A DNA stretch of 64,000 nt from Cryptomeria japonica. Its lineage: Eukaryota > Streptophyta > Pinopsida > Cupressales > Cupressaceae. Below, piece after piece: positions 10,537-27,919 of the stretch. The stretch is from contig NC_081413.1 of NCBI RefSeq assembly GCF_030272615.1, positions 330,901,802 to 330,965,801 on the forward strand, in the 5' to 3' direction. The notes below the pieces were generated by a model, which saw nothing but the letters and a program-made list of their open reading frames with translations, was not told the DNA's origin and searched no databases. The stretch's first letter is position 1, and every line of letters begins with the position of its first letter. The position numbers and the translations under genes were made by a program.

Positions 10537-12400
10537 GATAGTATGATGAAAGAATAAGGCTCTGGTCAACTACTAAGGGGGGGGGGGGGTGAATCAGTAG
10601 ATAGAAAAACTGATAATAAACTTTCACCAATCTCATAATCAACCTCTCAAAGTAAACTTAGAACTGACAAGTTAAACCACTGAACTGTAAATGCAATATC
10701 ACTGTCAGAATAAACCGGTTGACTGTTACAACAGATTATTAGTAAACAAATTGAAACTCATAAACATCCAAATACTTTTACTGACATAAGTAAAACTTTA
10801 TTTCATATTGTTGTCGGTTATCATGACTTATCAAAGTGGATTAAGTGGTTAAGCAAATCAACCATAGAAAACACAACCACAAAAACATTCACCACTTGAC
10901 ACAATATTTTGACGTGGAAACCCAAATGGGAAAAACCACGGTGAGATGAGACTCACAAGATAACTATCTGAACTCTTCTGAAGTTTGCCCTGTTAGGAGC
11001 CAAGCCTGTTAAAGCTTTACAAAAAGTCTCGTTAAGAACAAATCCCGTTAAGGACCACCCGGTTAAGGGATTGACTATAATGCCTTGTTAGAAGCAATAC
11101 CCTGTAAGGAGTAACCTCAGTAGAGGATTTTGAAATCCAAGCTAATGGACCACCTGTTTAAAGGATTTAAATAACACCAAGCTTGTTAGAGCTTACCCGA
11201 TTAGGGGATTTCAAAAACTGATGTAATTGTTAGAAAACAACATGAGTTTACTAATCTGTTTGAATAGCACTACACTTGCTTGTTCAGATCCTTTTCATGC
11301 TCCTATCTGCCTTTACCCAAACTGCGGATACATCATTCGGTTCGACAACCACACGCTCAACTAAAACTTTGCCAACTCTGAAACAAAACAACTCATCGAC
11401 CTTATAAATAAGTCAATAGGTCGGTAACACAACAAAATCCTAATTCTCTCATAAAGATTACAAACAATTCGGTTCAAATATGACCGTTGGATTACATAAC
11501 AATCTCTGCACATCATTGAAGAAAGCCTCGATCGTTCCTTGATCACCGCTTCATTGAACTCAGTAACTCATCACGCGCTTTGCATTACATGCAATATACT
11601 TGCTCATTCCCTAGACAAAAACCATTATCTTAACGCACCAAAAACACTTTGAAACTCTCTTCATACAATATGCATATGTGTTATAATCATTATCGCTCAT
11701 CATTAGATCATAAACCAATACAACCAATTCACCAAACTTAATCGGTTAGGGTTTATCAAATCAATAGATAGGGTTTACTAGTTCAAATCTCCAATACTTA
11801 GCAATACCGATTCACTCCACAAACTTACCTACTAGTTATAGTTTCCTTCACTAGCTCTTCCTACCGATTACAAAACAACATTATAACAATATCATAACCG
11901 GTTAATTGACAACATAACATTTCATTAATGCAATCTTCATGCAAATACCAACAAAAACATATGATCACAAACTTCCAATAAGTCAGCCCAATCACCTCGA
12001 ACTCATCAACGTCCACCAAAATCAGCTCAAAGAATCTGAACCACACGCTACACCACCAAACATGAAGATAACCCTGTTCTTCCTTCAATATCGGATACCG
12101 AACCAAGAAACTTGCACTAGAATCAACATCGGAGGCTCGAATTGCATGAAAAGTTGCCTCACACATCCAATCAACCATTCCAATAACCGGAACCAAAACT
12201 GCATCACCGGAAATGAATAATGCTTACCGGATCTATACATTGTGTTCCACCGACAAGACTTATGCTCATGAATAACCAAACTTACTTAAGACTTCTAGTA
12301 ATCCCAATATCCACATATTGGATAGGATTACTAGGTTGAGTTGACATCAATGGCAACCCCTAAGTAATATCCATTCATCTAACATCATCAATCTTCACCG
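10536..12400 (-). repeat. copia 5' LTR, outer end approximate
   Basis: Starts on the plus strand with TGATAGTATG next to the primer site. It includes a G homopolymer followed by TGAATCAG near 10,576-10,600 and repeated CCGGTTAAG / TGTTAGAGC motifs (10,980-11,220), as in long plant copia LTRs. The outer end lies between ~12,355 and ~12,416, where LINE sequence begins. No coding potential seen. Confidence 0.7.
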
Positions 12401-12416
12401 GAGCATCACCATAATA

Positions 12417-12938
12417 GTGTCTCGTGTCAACAAGAAATTGGGGGTAAGAAAGGCTAGAGACATGGTTGAGTTTCAAGATGATCATCTGAAATGGGGGATG
12501 AAAATCCTTGCTTATCACATCATGAAAATATTCAATAACACCTTTCAACTTGAGTTTCTAAGAGGTTGTGTTATCAACTTATCAGTAGCACTCTTTAAGA
12601 GCGGGGATGTTAGCAATACTTCCAAATATTGAAGCATCATTATAAATATTTTGTTTTCAATTTTTTTTAGCAACATAGATGAAAACAAAATTAGCAAGTG
12701 GATAGAAAAAAAATGAAAAGAGAGAAAAAGGACAAGCAAATTTTAGACCAAACCATTCAACAAATGATAATGAAATCATATTGAGTTATCATTGAAAAAG
12801 TATAGAATGAGAGAAAAATCTTATTATTCTATTATTGATTTTGAGAAGGCTTTAGACATGGTTCCTAATAATAAGTTACAATGTAGAATGAAGGATCTTA
12901 GCATTCTAGAAAAACATAAAGCAGATATGTATTATCTT
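12417..12938 (+). pseudogene. LINE reverse transcriptase fragment
   Basis: Plus-strand fragments read in order like a LINE RT: KKLGVRKARDMVEFQDDHLKWG, FKSGDVSNTSKY followed by a stop where Arg is usual, then GQANFRPNHSTND (near 12,735-12,775), then IDFEKALDMVPNNKL (near 12,836-12,880). Several stops and frame changes separate them, and the YxDD catalytic box is not reached. The fragment is cut at 12,939 by the TG end of a Tat LTR, so it is an older layer that was invaded. Confidence 0.75.
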
Positions 12939-13992
12939 TGTAGACACCTAAAATTGTCTCGCACTTGTGAACGCTAACTTTACTAATTATTTCTCTTTGT
13001 TAATTAAATAATTTTAATTATTTAATTAGTCTAACTTTATTCTTCTAATTTAGCATCATTCTCCATTTCAAATTCAAAATTTTAATTTTCCTCCAACTCC
13101 ATGATTAAATAATCTTTAATAATTTAATTAGCTAATTTTCCTCTAATATTTATTAAATAATTTTATTATTTAATTAATCACTTTTATTTACTTTAATTAA
13201 ATAATCTTTATTGTTTAATTAAATCAATTTCCATTGTATTTTCATCCTTAAATAATTACTCCAAATTATTAATTAATTAACTATGTCCTCTCAATTAAAT
13301 AAATTTCCTAAAGTATTTAATTTAATTTCTCACATTTCATTAACCAAATTTCTCCAAATTCAATAAAACGCTACTTTTATCCATTCTCCTACATCGCATG
13401 TCAAAAATGGCTATTTGCCACTAACTCTCATTTCCACTATTGACCTGTCCTTTGACTCATCAATCACCTTTTTCTAATTAGTCAATAATCAACCTTTTTC
13501 GAAATCACTTGTTCTGACTAACTCTTATATCCACTAATTAAGTCAATCAAATGAGTTAACTTGCTAATCAATTCAATCACGTTGATTGATTATTTCCTAG
13601 CCAACTTGTCTCAATGATTATCCACTATTGATCATTCAGTTGAGCTTATAATCTTGATTATCAATTCAAATACTAAAAAGCTATAAATTGAACCTCAATC
13701 ATAAACAACTGCAACCTTTGAATTCTCATGCTAGCGTATTACAAGAATTGTGCTATGATACTAAAAGGCATCCCACACAACATGAATAATGAGAAGAGCA
13801 ATGAAGGCACTACCATCATGTTTGACTTATTGTTTACATATTTGATTTAAGTTTGTTTCGATATGCTTTTGTCAAATTTGTATTGCTTCCTTTATTGTTC
13901 TTACAATAAGAGTTTTATTTATGATTGATCTAGATTTAGTGGTTGCTCATATGATCTATGTCAAACCTTTTCACCCCATTTTCGGTCATTAA
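12939..13992 (+). repeat. 5' LTR of ancient Tat element
   Basis: Begins TGTAGACACCTAAAATTG, matching the young Tat LTR start TGTAGACACCCAAAATTG, and is followed by an AT-rich U3 with repeated TTAATTAAATAA blocks like the younger LTRs. The inner end is set by the primer site TTTTGGTGAACC at 13,993. Heavily decayed; the middle of the LTR was not aligned. Confidence 0.65.
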
Positions 13993-13994
13993 TT

Positions 13995-14012
13995 TTGGTG
14001 AACCTAATGTGA
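13995..14012 (+). promoter_or_regulatory. primer binding site of ancient Tat element
   Basis: Reads TTGGTGAACCTAATGTG just inside the LTR. This is the primer-site type of the gag-only elements (TGGTGAACCYGACRTG), not that of the two younger Tat copies (TGGCAYGCCC). The tRNA was not identified. Confidence 0.6.
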
Positions 14013-16359
14013 AAACATATGCTAATTAATTTTTTATTTTTGTTTTAGGGTTTTGCAAGCTACAAATTTTCATGGCACAATCACAAAATATATGTCACGT
14101 TTGTAGATGGCATATCACATGCGCATACCATTATACTGCATTCTCAAAGCGTAGCGCCACATTCACAAACCAGAACATCACATTCGTAAGGCAAAATACC
14201 ACATAAGCAAAGCAAATCATCACATTCGCATGATCATATACAACATACGTATAATGTAGTTTCTTGCGCTACAATGAGTGACACAATCATCTAGTAAATT
14301 TGGATGTTAAAATATTGAGTTTTGTCTTCTTTAATTCAATTTTCTATTTATTGTAGAATTTGTGGTGAATGAGGGCTGAAGACTTGAAATTCAAACTACT
14401 AATGTGTGTGTTGCAGGGCCTTATACTAGAATTAATTTCCATTGCTTGATTCTTTTTGGTAGTTTAGCTCACACTTCAATTTCATAAGGGAATTTATGAC
14501 TATTTTTCATGTCTTGTGTTCTTGCATATGTGTCAAGTGGTCCCACTAGTGCATGTGTATCCTCTTTCCTCGCCTTCATGAATTTGAGGTGTAATAGATA
14601 TGTGTAGCTATGCCCAATTTTTATCTTCAAAGTAGGAGGCCTGCCTCATAGATTTCATCACCCCAAGGTTTGACCTCAAGCACATAACCTTTAGTGGACT
14701 ACATAAAGGAACGAAAGTAAAATCTTGAGTCCAAGTGAGTTTTTCCTTGGCGACCATTTCCTATGTGTTCCCGACTTGGGTTTGATCGATTTGTACTATA
14801 AAAGGACTTATGCTTGATTGACATATACTAAGTCTCAACGATTATGTTTTTCGAGGAACCGATGGTCTTGAAGCTCAAACTAATAATTCTTGTGATTTAG
14901 AGGCCAACCTTTTACTTGATAGTTCAAGGAGTGTGGATCATACCCCATAGAGTCTACTCATGTACCTCCCACGACAAATCAAGAATTCCTATGTTCATAG
15001 GGTTTTTAGACCTTCAAGGTAAGAGAGAAGGGAAATCTTTTGTAGGCTTGGATCTCTATTTGAATGTTGTGAATAGGTATTTTATTGCAGTAGGAGCTCT
15101 ATCAAGTAGTATCTTTTACCCTCGAGCTTAGGAATGTACTTGCTTATGAGTGACTTTTAAAATTGATCCGTTATGATAGTAGAGTTAGTTAAATATTTGG
15201 GCTAATTTAGGCCCTCAGGTCAAAACTCTAGATTTCAAATTCATACAATCTGAGCCAACAACCTATTGTATTCTGTGTTTTTTGATTGTTTGTCAAATTG
15301 ATCAAAAATTAAGCCCAAAACTTGGGGAAAAACTAGAGTTACATATATGCCAAATTTGTTATTCATGTGATAAAATCCTTGTCGCATATGCCCAAATTGG
15401 TAACACATTCAATAAACAATGTCACATTCATCCTAATTTATAACGCATTTTCCAGTCTTTGTTATGCATTTGAGTATCAAAACTAGGGAGTTCATAATTC
15501 GTGAGAAAACCTTCAATCCGAATCTATGTCAAACTTTTGACAACATTGTGACCTGCCTTTTTGCATTTCATTTAGGATATACCTCTACATCTTCTAGGAT
15601 TGACATTAATCAAACTTTTTATTATAATTTGCATTTTAGTCCAATTTGCATTATTGATAATTCGAGTCTTTAAAATAGCTTGTCATGGTCATTTAGAATT
15701 TATTTTCTCCAAATCAATCTTCCATACCTTAGTTTGCACATTACCTCAAACCAATTTTGGAGTCTTAGGAAGTAAATCTAAAATCAACACCATAGTTGTT
15801 GTCCGGATATTTTGGACCTTGTTAACATCTTTTATCTATTTATCAGTAGTCAAACCCCCAAGCTCATCAGTTTAGTAATGGGTAAGACTATTAAATCCAT
15901 CATCATCGTCACCCAAATGTCAAGGTCTAGATTTTTCTTTCACTTGCTTAGGTTTGCATCTACAAATCGCTTTATAGAGTATTTTCAAACAATTTTAAAA
16001 AAAAAAACAAAAAAACATAGGATCTCATTTTCATTTCCTTAGCAACATTATCATTCCATGTTTGTCAAAAATCCAAAAACAAAAACATAGTGTCATTTTC
16101 TTAGTAGCATTATCATTTCAAAGATCTAAAAATCTCCAAAAACATAGGCTATTTTTTTTATTTCTTTGGTTTCATTGCCATCCTTAAAAGTTCAAAAATC
16201 TCAAAAACATAGGGTAGGTTGCTTGCATTGTCACCCGGTCATAGCATTATTTTTTAGTGTCATCTTTCCCACTTAATAAGTCAACATTAGACAACTCTAA
16301 GGGCCTCGTTGGTTGAAACAAGATCATGGTCCAAAAAATTGTAGCTTCTTGAGTCTAAA
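14013..16359 (+). other. 5' UTR of ancient Tat element with two repeat blocks
   Basis: Non-coding leader of about 2.35 kb. Block one (~14,090-14,290) holds four successive 21-bp units beginning CACATTCACA, CACATTCGTA, CACATAAGCA, CACATTCGCA. Block two (~15,370-15,470) has looser copies (TCGCATATG, CACATTCAT, AACGCATTTT). The positions parallel the two blocks of the younger copies. No gene seen. Confidence 0.6.
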
Positions 16360-18271
16360 ATGGTTGATATGCGATCGAAAAAACAAGAGAAATATGGACT
16401 TGACATTTGACCCCACTTATAATCCTACTTGCAACATGAACCTAGGGTTGTCGTCCGATCCTACCAACCATCTCCTTGTGGACTTTTTATTGCCACCTCC
16501 AGACCATAAATTTTTTATGGACAATGTCCATAAAGGTTTCATAGTAGTACCCCAAGAGAAAATTGATATCATGTCCAATTTATATTTCTTATTGCTAACT
16601 AAGAATGGAGCTAAGCTTCCTATCGATTTTGATGTGTCCTTAGTGAAAGAATCTCAAATTCAACCTATGACACAAATTCAAGGATTTTTTCAAATGCAAC
16701 CAATGTCTCAACAATTGCCCACAAGCATACCTCTAGTTAATGCATCTCAAGGTGCTACCAATGTCAATACATTTGTACCACTTACGACTGGCTTACAATA
16801 CATAAACCCACTATGTAGTACACAACCACTCATTTTTAACATCATTCCTGTGCCAAACAAATCTACTTCTACAAACCTAAAGTCAATGTCCTACATTACA
16901 AGTGAGTATTGTTAACATCTCTCAACCCACAATTATTGCAGCTATGTCACAATTTCAATACCACATTCCCATCAAATAATTTGACTAGTAATCAGCCACC
17001 TCCTTCGCATTAGCAATCAACCACATTTGCCACAAAGTACAATGTCCTCGAACATGTCTAACTCAGGTTCAAGTCAATATCATACATCACTCCCGCATAA
17101 TACCTTGAACAAACCCCCCAATTTACATAAGCTCCCACAGTTACCTTTGCATTCACATCCAACACCAATTCAAACTTCCAACACACAAATCAACATGCCT
17201 ACAATTCACTCAACCTTTAGTCTACCAAAACACAAACCTCTTTCTAGACCAAAATCAAAGCCTCAACATGCACATCCTATTGACACCTATAATTTTTTTG
17301 TCATAACAAGTGCAAAGCTTGCAACAACAAATGTCCAAACATCTAAGTAGGTGGTCCTAAGAAAGAATATACTATGGAAGACCTATTTCCTTACCCTTTT
17401 GATAGATCAATATATATATGCCTCCCCCTCCCTCCGAACTTTGAAACGCCAACATTTGACAAATACACTAGAAAGTGAGACCCTCAAGATCATATTAGAG
17501 AATTTGTCACCGCTTGTATTGAGTTTGCACATAGTGATGCATATCTCATGTGCCTCTTCCCTATAAGTCATGAAGGACAAGCAATGGAATGGATTTCCCA
17601 CTTACCACATGGTGTTAAATCTTAAGGTGAACTAGTTGAGAAATTTATCACTCACTTTTTCATAACTAGACCACCAAATGACCATAATGGATTTGAGCTC
17701 AACTAAACAAAAGAATGGGGAAATATTTGCTTCATTCTCACAATGACGAAGAATCCTTTCTAGTAAGAGTTCATGATATATCCCTAAGAAAAAACTAAGT
17801 GCAAATATTCATTGAAAACTTGAATTGATAAATGATGCTTGCACTATAAATACAATGCATATGAACATTTGAAGAGGTGATAGATAAATAGAATTAGGTG
17901 TGAAAAATCTCTCATAAGGGAGAGATCAAGATATGTAAAGAAAACAACAATAATAACCCTAGTCCATCAAATGACAAAATGAAGTTTTGGTCTAGGAATA
18001 GAAATGTAACCAACGACTGAGTGGTTGATGCTAAAGGGATTAATAGAGCTCAACCCCACAATAAGTCTTCAAGGGCGATGTGATGCAAAATGTGCCACCT
18101 CCAAATAACCAAAAATTGCATAATAATGACTACTCAGCTAATGCAACTCAAGGTAATCAGCAACATCCTCTTAAATATAACAATCCAAAATGAACATATA
18201 GACCCCTAGGGGAGCCAATTGAATAAACTTTGAAGAAGCTAATCTAGTCTCATGTCATCGCTTTAACATGT
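16360..18271 (+). pseudogene. Tat gag, ancient copy, part 1
   Basis: Starts ATGGTTGATATGCGATCG (MVDMRS, like MVETRL in the young gag). After frameshifts it reads NGAKLPIDFDVS (young: SGAKIPHDFDLS), then near 17,350-17,700 FPYPFDRSIYMPPPPP, HIREFVTACIEFAHSDAYLMCLFP and GQAMEWISHLPHGVKS, the core Gag domain. The last recognisable part is PLGEPIE (18,205-18,225). It is interrupted at 18,272 and resumes near 24,190. Numerous stops; not functional. Confidence 0.75.
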
Positions 18272-24189
<5,918 letters not shown>

Positions 24190-24190
<1 letters not shown>

Positions 24191-25114
24191 GAACTGGCTT
24201 GGTGGAACAACAGTGATTTATGTGATTATCATAGAACAAAAGGACATAATATCTTGATGTGTTGTAAGGTAAAAAATGTAATTCAAGACCTAATTGATTA
24301 AGGTGAAATAACGATTGAGAGTCCCTCAAGATATTCAAATACTAATCATATCATTTTCAAAAACATGTTCCAAAATCATGATAAGGGAAAAGCCTCTATT
24401 TTGGGAAAGTATAGTAATAAAGCCAACTATACCAGCGTGTCCCACAAATATATGATAAACTATATCCAGGAAGTTGATGACAAAGTCTCCACTATAAACA
24501 TAAAAGGAAAAGGTCCTAAGTTGTTGCCACACATTGTGCCAACGTGACCTTAAAAGGAGTTGCATAAAATTATCAACCCACCACATAGTATAATATCCTA
24601 GATCAACTAAAGAAAAATCTTGCACAAATATCCATCTTTGACCTCATGTGCATATCATCAAACCACAAAGAAATCTTAGATAAGGCCTTACAAGAGTCTT
24701 TAGTACCCAATGACATAAACCTTGATGAGTTTTAGGTCGTGGTTGGACACCTCTCTACCACTCGTCATATCACATTCACTAAACAAGATCTGCCTACACA
24801 TCAACCTTTCCACAATGTTCCACACCATATGAAAGTCTTCATCCATAAGCACGAGATCAAATGAATTTTGATAGATGGTGGAGCTGGCCTCAACATATGT
24901 ACATTGAAGTTAGTTGAAACTTTAGGATATGTTAAGGGATGTGTTGATGCATCTAAGAGGATAAATATCAAAGCATATGATGACATAGAGCATCTTCCCA
25001 AAGGTCTCATCACTCTCCCCATAAGAGTTGGTTGAACAGTTGAAGAAAATTATTCCAGTTCTCGGACCTCGATCTTAGGTACAATATGCTTCTTGGCTAA
25101 CCATGGATTCATAT
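24190..25114 (+). pseudogene. Tat gag end and protease, ancient copy, part 2
   Basis: Reads AWWNNSDLCDYHRTKGHNIL (young: NWWNDDEYCEFHKSKGHKTS), the CHHC knuckle, then VKNVIQDLID, HDKGKAS and KVSTINIKGK. Later come VVVGHLSTTRHITFT and IHKHEIK, then a TGA at 24,862-24,864, then ILIDGGAGLNICTLK, the protease active site. It ends at YNMLLG-stop-PWIH, where an LTR begins (25,115). Other stops show decay, but the TGA is at the same codon as in the young copy. Confidence 0.8.
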
Positions 25115-25869
25115 CATAGACACTAAATCTTTCTAGTCTAATTAAACAAATATTTTTAATTTACTTAATTATTTTATCCTAAGCCTTATATTAATTAAAT
25201 AGATTATTTATTTATTTAATTAATTCACTTATCCTCTTCTAGCCTTTCCCTATTTAAATATATATTTTTATTTATTTAAATTATCTTTTCCCTAAATTAA
25301 ATAAATTATTTATTTATTTAATTGGCACCACTTCTTCTATTTATTTATTTAATTAATTCATCGGCTTTTTTCCTCCATGACACTTGTCATGCATCTCTTA
25401 ATTTACCTTTAACCACCTCTCTAATTTTTTCTTATTTTCTATACCTACCCTCTCATCTGAGCTGACCATTTATCATTCCACATCTTAATCCTATCATTCC
25501 ATTTCTAGGGTACTCTCTATATAAGAGGATCTTCCTATCCTTATCAACCCCTAATCCTAATCCTCATGTGAATCCTTATAGCAATCACTCAAGTGACTAC
25601 ACAACCACAATTTGTTCTTTATCAAGCTCTTGTGCACACATAAAATCTTAGAGCAACCAACATATCAAAGCAAGATCAATGGAGATAGGAAACAATGGAG
25701 ATCAAAACCTAATGATCATGTGATAGTATAATCTTCCATATTTGTTCTTTTGCATGCTTTTAGGTTCTTCATTGGTGTATGGTGGATTTCATTATAGAAC
25801 TAGGGTTTTATGTTGTTGGATCTTTATTTGGGTTTACAATAATATAGTCTCCCAATTTCACCATATAAA
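25115..25869 (+). repeat. 5' LTR of old Tat element
   Basis: Starts near CATAGACACTAAATC, a decayed form of TGTAGACACCCAAAAT, and shares with the young LTR the AT-rich TTATTTATTTAATTAATTCA blocks, CCTCTTCTAGCC and the terminal TTTCACCATATA. The primer site follows at 25,870. It cuts into the ancient Tat protease. Confidence 0.8.
25517..25526 (+). promoter_or_regulatory. TATA box in old Tat LTR
   Basis: CTATATAAGA within CTCTCTATATAAGAGG. The matching position of the young 5' LTR reads CTATTTAAGG on the minus strand (61,430-61,421). Confidence 0.55.
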
Positions 25870-25870
25870 T

Positions 25871-25891
25871 TTTGGCATGCCCAGAGGGACC
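25871..25891 (+). promoter_or_regulatory. primer binding site of old Tat element
   Basis: TTTGGCATGCCCAGAGGGACC, matching the young element's TTTTGGCACGCCCGGTGGGA, immediately after the LTR. The priming tRNA was not identified. Confidence 0.65.
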
Positions 25892-25943
25892 TAGTCCCTA
25901 GTTTTCTAATATTTTAGTGTTGTTTAGTGTTTTCAGATTTACT

Positions 25944-27086
25944 GATTTTGGCAATTTGCAACATTGAAGGAGAAATCACGAAATCAATTTTTGCTTTGAG
26001 GGGGATTTCCTATACATTCAAAAGAGAGGAAGAATCCACTAGATTCAATTATAAATCAGATAAGAGTTGAATGCTAAGTGGATTGATTGATTATGATGTG
26101 TTTTTCCCTCGTTTGTAAGTTGAAATATTGATTTAGGGCAAAGTGTTGGAGTTGAAGGTAAAACTGAGAAAATATTGAGCTACAATTTCAGGATTCAGTC
26201 ATGCACCTGGATCTTGGAAATATGAGCTAATTCAGATCTACCTTGTGAAAATGCCTTGAAAAAGTAGGGACCGTGGCGCTACCTCTAGGTCCTCCAAATT
26301 TTCCGCACATTGAAAAGGGTTATTTTGTCTTTGTGTCTAAAGATTATTTCCAGAACTACAATTGTGCACCTATTTCATGCACACAGAAAGAAAGGGAAAT
26401 AGGTTGGGAATAGGGTCTTGCCTTAGGTCAAACCCCAGTTTTGGAATTAACCATGAAATTGAGATAAATTTAATTGAATGACTGAAAGGAAATATTCTCC
26501 TTTTGAGGGAGATGTTGAATTATGACAGAAAAATGAAATGATTATACCTCCTTGTGAATTTTTTCTTACATCCACATGGAATTAGGGTTTCATGAAATAG
26601 GATGTAGATCTCCACTTCAATGCTTGATTCTTAACTTTATTGTTGCTCCAAGGTATGAAGGAAGACTGAAAAATGCTCAATTTATCTTGAATTCCTAAAT
26701 GCTTGATTGCTTGATGTCGTATGTGTCCTCTTTCTAATTGATGGATGTCCAAATTAGAGGGGAAATCCCCTTTATATGCATGCCTATCAAGTTATTTGGT
26801 TGGTTTTCTGACATTAGCCGACATAAAGGTGAAAATCCCGCTCAAATTTGAAATAGGAAAAAGGGGTTTGAGGGGCCTATTTTAGACAGGACCATGGCGC
26901 CACGCCCTGGTCTTGCCCTATTTTAGGCCAGGATGAAGGTGAAGGATAAGTGCAAAGTCAAGATTTTGGAATTTGTGATGCGTATGAGCATAATCAGATC
27001 TTCAATCAAGCCAAGGGGTGAAAACAATAAGGCGAAGACCCAAATGCGGTCAAAAATTGCAAGGGGTGCAATTTTAGGATGCTACA
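25944..27086 (-). repeat. 3' LTR of gag-only copy 2, outer 17 bp lost
   Basis: Matches 32,419-33,536 from GATTTTGGCAA onward. The terminal TGTAAAGGGGAAAATTT of the other LTR is not recognisable here. Ends ..GATGCTACA at 27,086, followed by the polypurine tract (sense AGTGGGGGTTGAA). Carries GGACC..GGCGC cassettes at 26,267-26,295 and 26,888-26,913. Confidence 0.8.
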
Positions 27087-27824
27087 TTCAACCCCCACTT
27101 TAGCAGGAGTATGAAGTCAATCATACTCTTGGTAAAGTGCAAAGGGTTCAGATTGAAAACTTTCACCAAGTCATCAAGGAGGCAAGATACACCAATCCCC
27201 CAGTGAACTTTAGGATCTCACAACTTCAATGACAAGGTAAAAGGGAAGATCATGAGAGAGGGAAAGGAGAGAACCATGACTACAACCAGTAAGGTTCTCT
27301 TACTATGAGTCGTGAAAAGGAAAAATAACAAAAATTACAAAGAAAAAGACAAAGTCCGCTAAGTAACTTTAAGTATCAAGAAATGTTGGAGAGAGAATCA
27401 TTGAGTGGAGTGTATGCCCCCACGTTAAAGAAATTGCGTACACCTTGCTAGGAGAAATTGCTTTAAGATAGGATACACCAAAACAGACAAGCACGCTATC
27501 ACAATAATTTAGCCCCCAAGAGAGGACAAATTAAAGGATAATGATCACAAAACACAAAACATGAGGTGGTTTTACCTAAATTTGTGGTCAATATGCTTTT
27601 TATGATAACTCGTGTATATATATTCATAGAATTGTCCTCATCCCCCAAAGGAAGGAAACCACCATGGAAGATGGGAACACGTGTCTTTTGAGTCAACATG
27701 TGAGAGACCAAAATAGATCTCAACGCTTTGCATCATCCTCAAGTAGACAACACTAGATACAACAAATAGAAGAATGGAGAGACAAATAGAAGAATGTCAC
27801 AAACAAGCAAGAGAGAGAGACAAG

Positions 27825-27911
<87 letters not shown>

Positions 27912-27919
27912 CTGCAGTG
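27087..27919 (-). other. 3' UTR of gag-only copy 2 with expanded GA microsatellite
   Basis: Homologous to 3011-3749 of copy 1. A GA repeat at about 27,817-27,908 occupies the place where copy 1 has only CAAAAGAGAGGAGGAGAG (near 3712-3729), so the repeat expanded after the copies split. No gene. Confidence 0.75.

Larger units (their letters stand above)
1..12400 (-). mobile_element. Ty1/copia retrotransposon, 3' part cut by window edge, interrupted by a nested element
   Basis: Minus-strand copia element read from right to left: 5' LTR (10,536 to ~12,360-12,416), primer site, gag (9561-10462), then after a nested insertion protease, integrase and the first bases of reverse transcriptase (1-1749). 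The order protease-integrase-RT is diagnostic for copia. Stop codons lie in gag and pol, so the element is inactive. RT, RNase H and the 3' LTR would lie to the left of the window. The far end of the 5' LTR is uncertain because the partner LTR is not visible. Confidence 0.9.
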
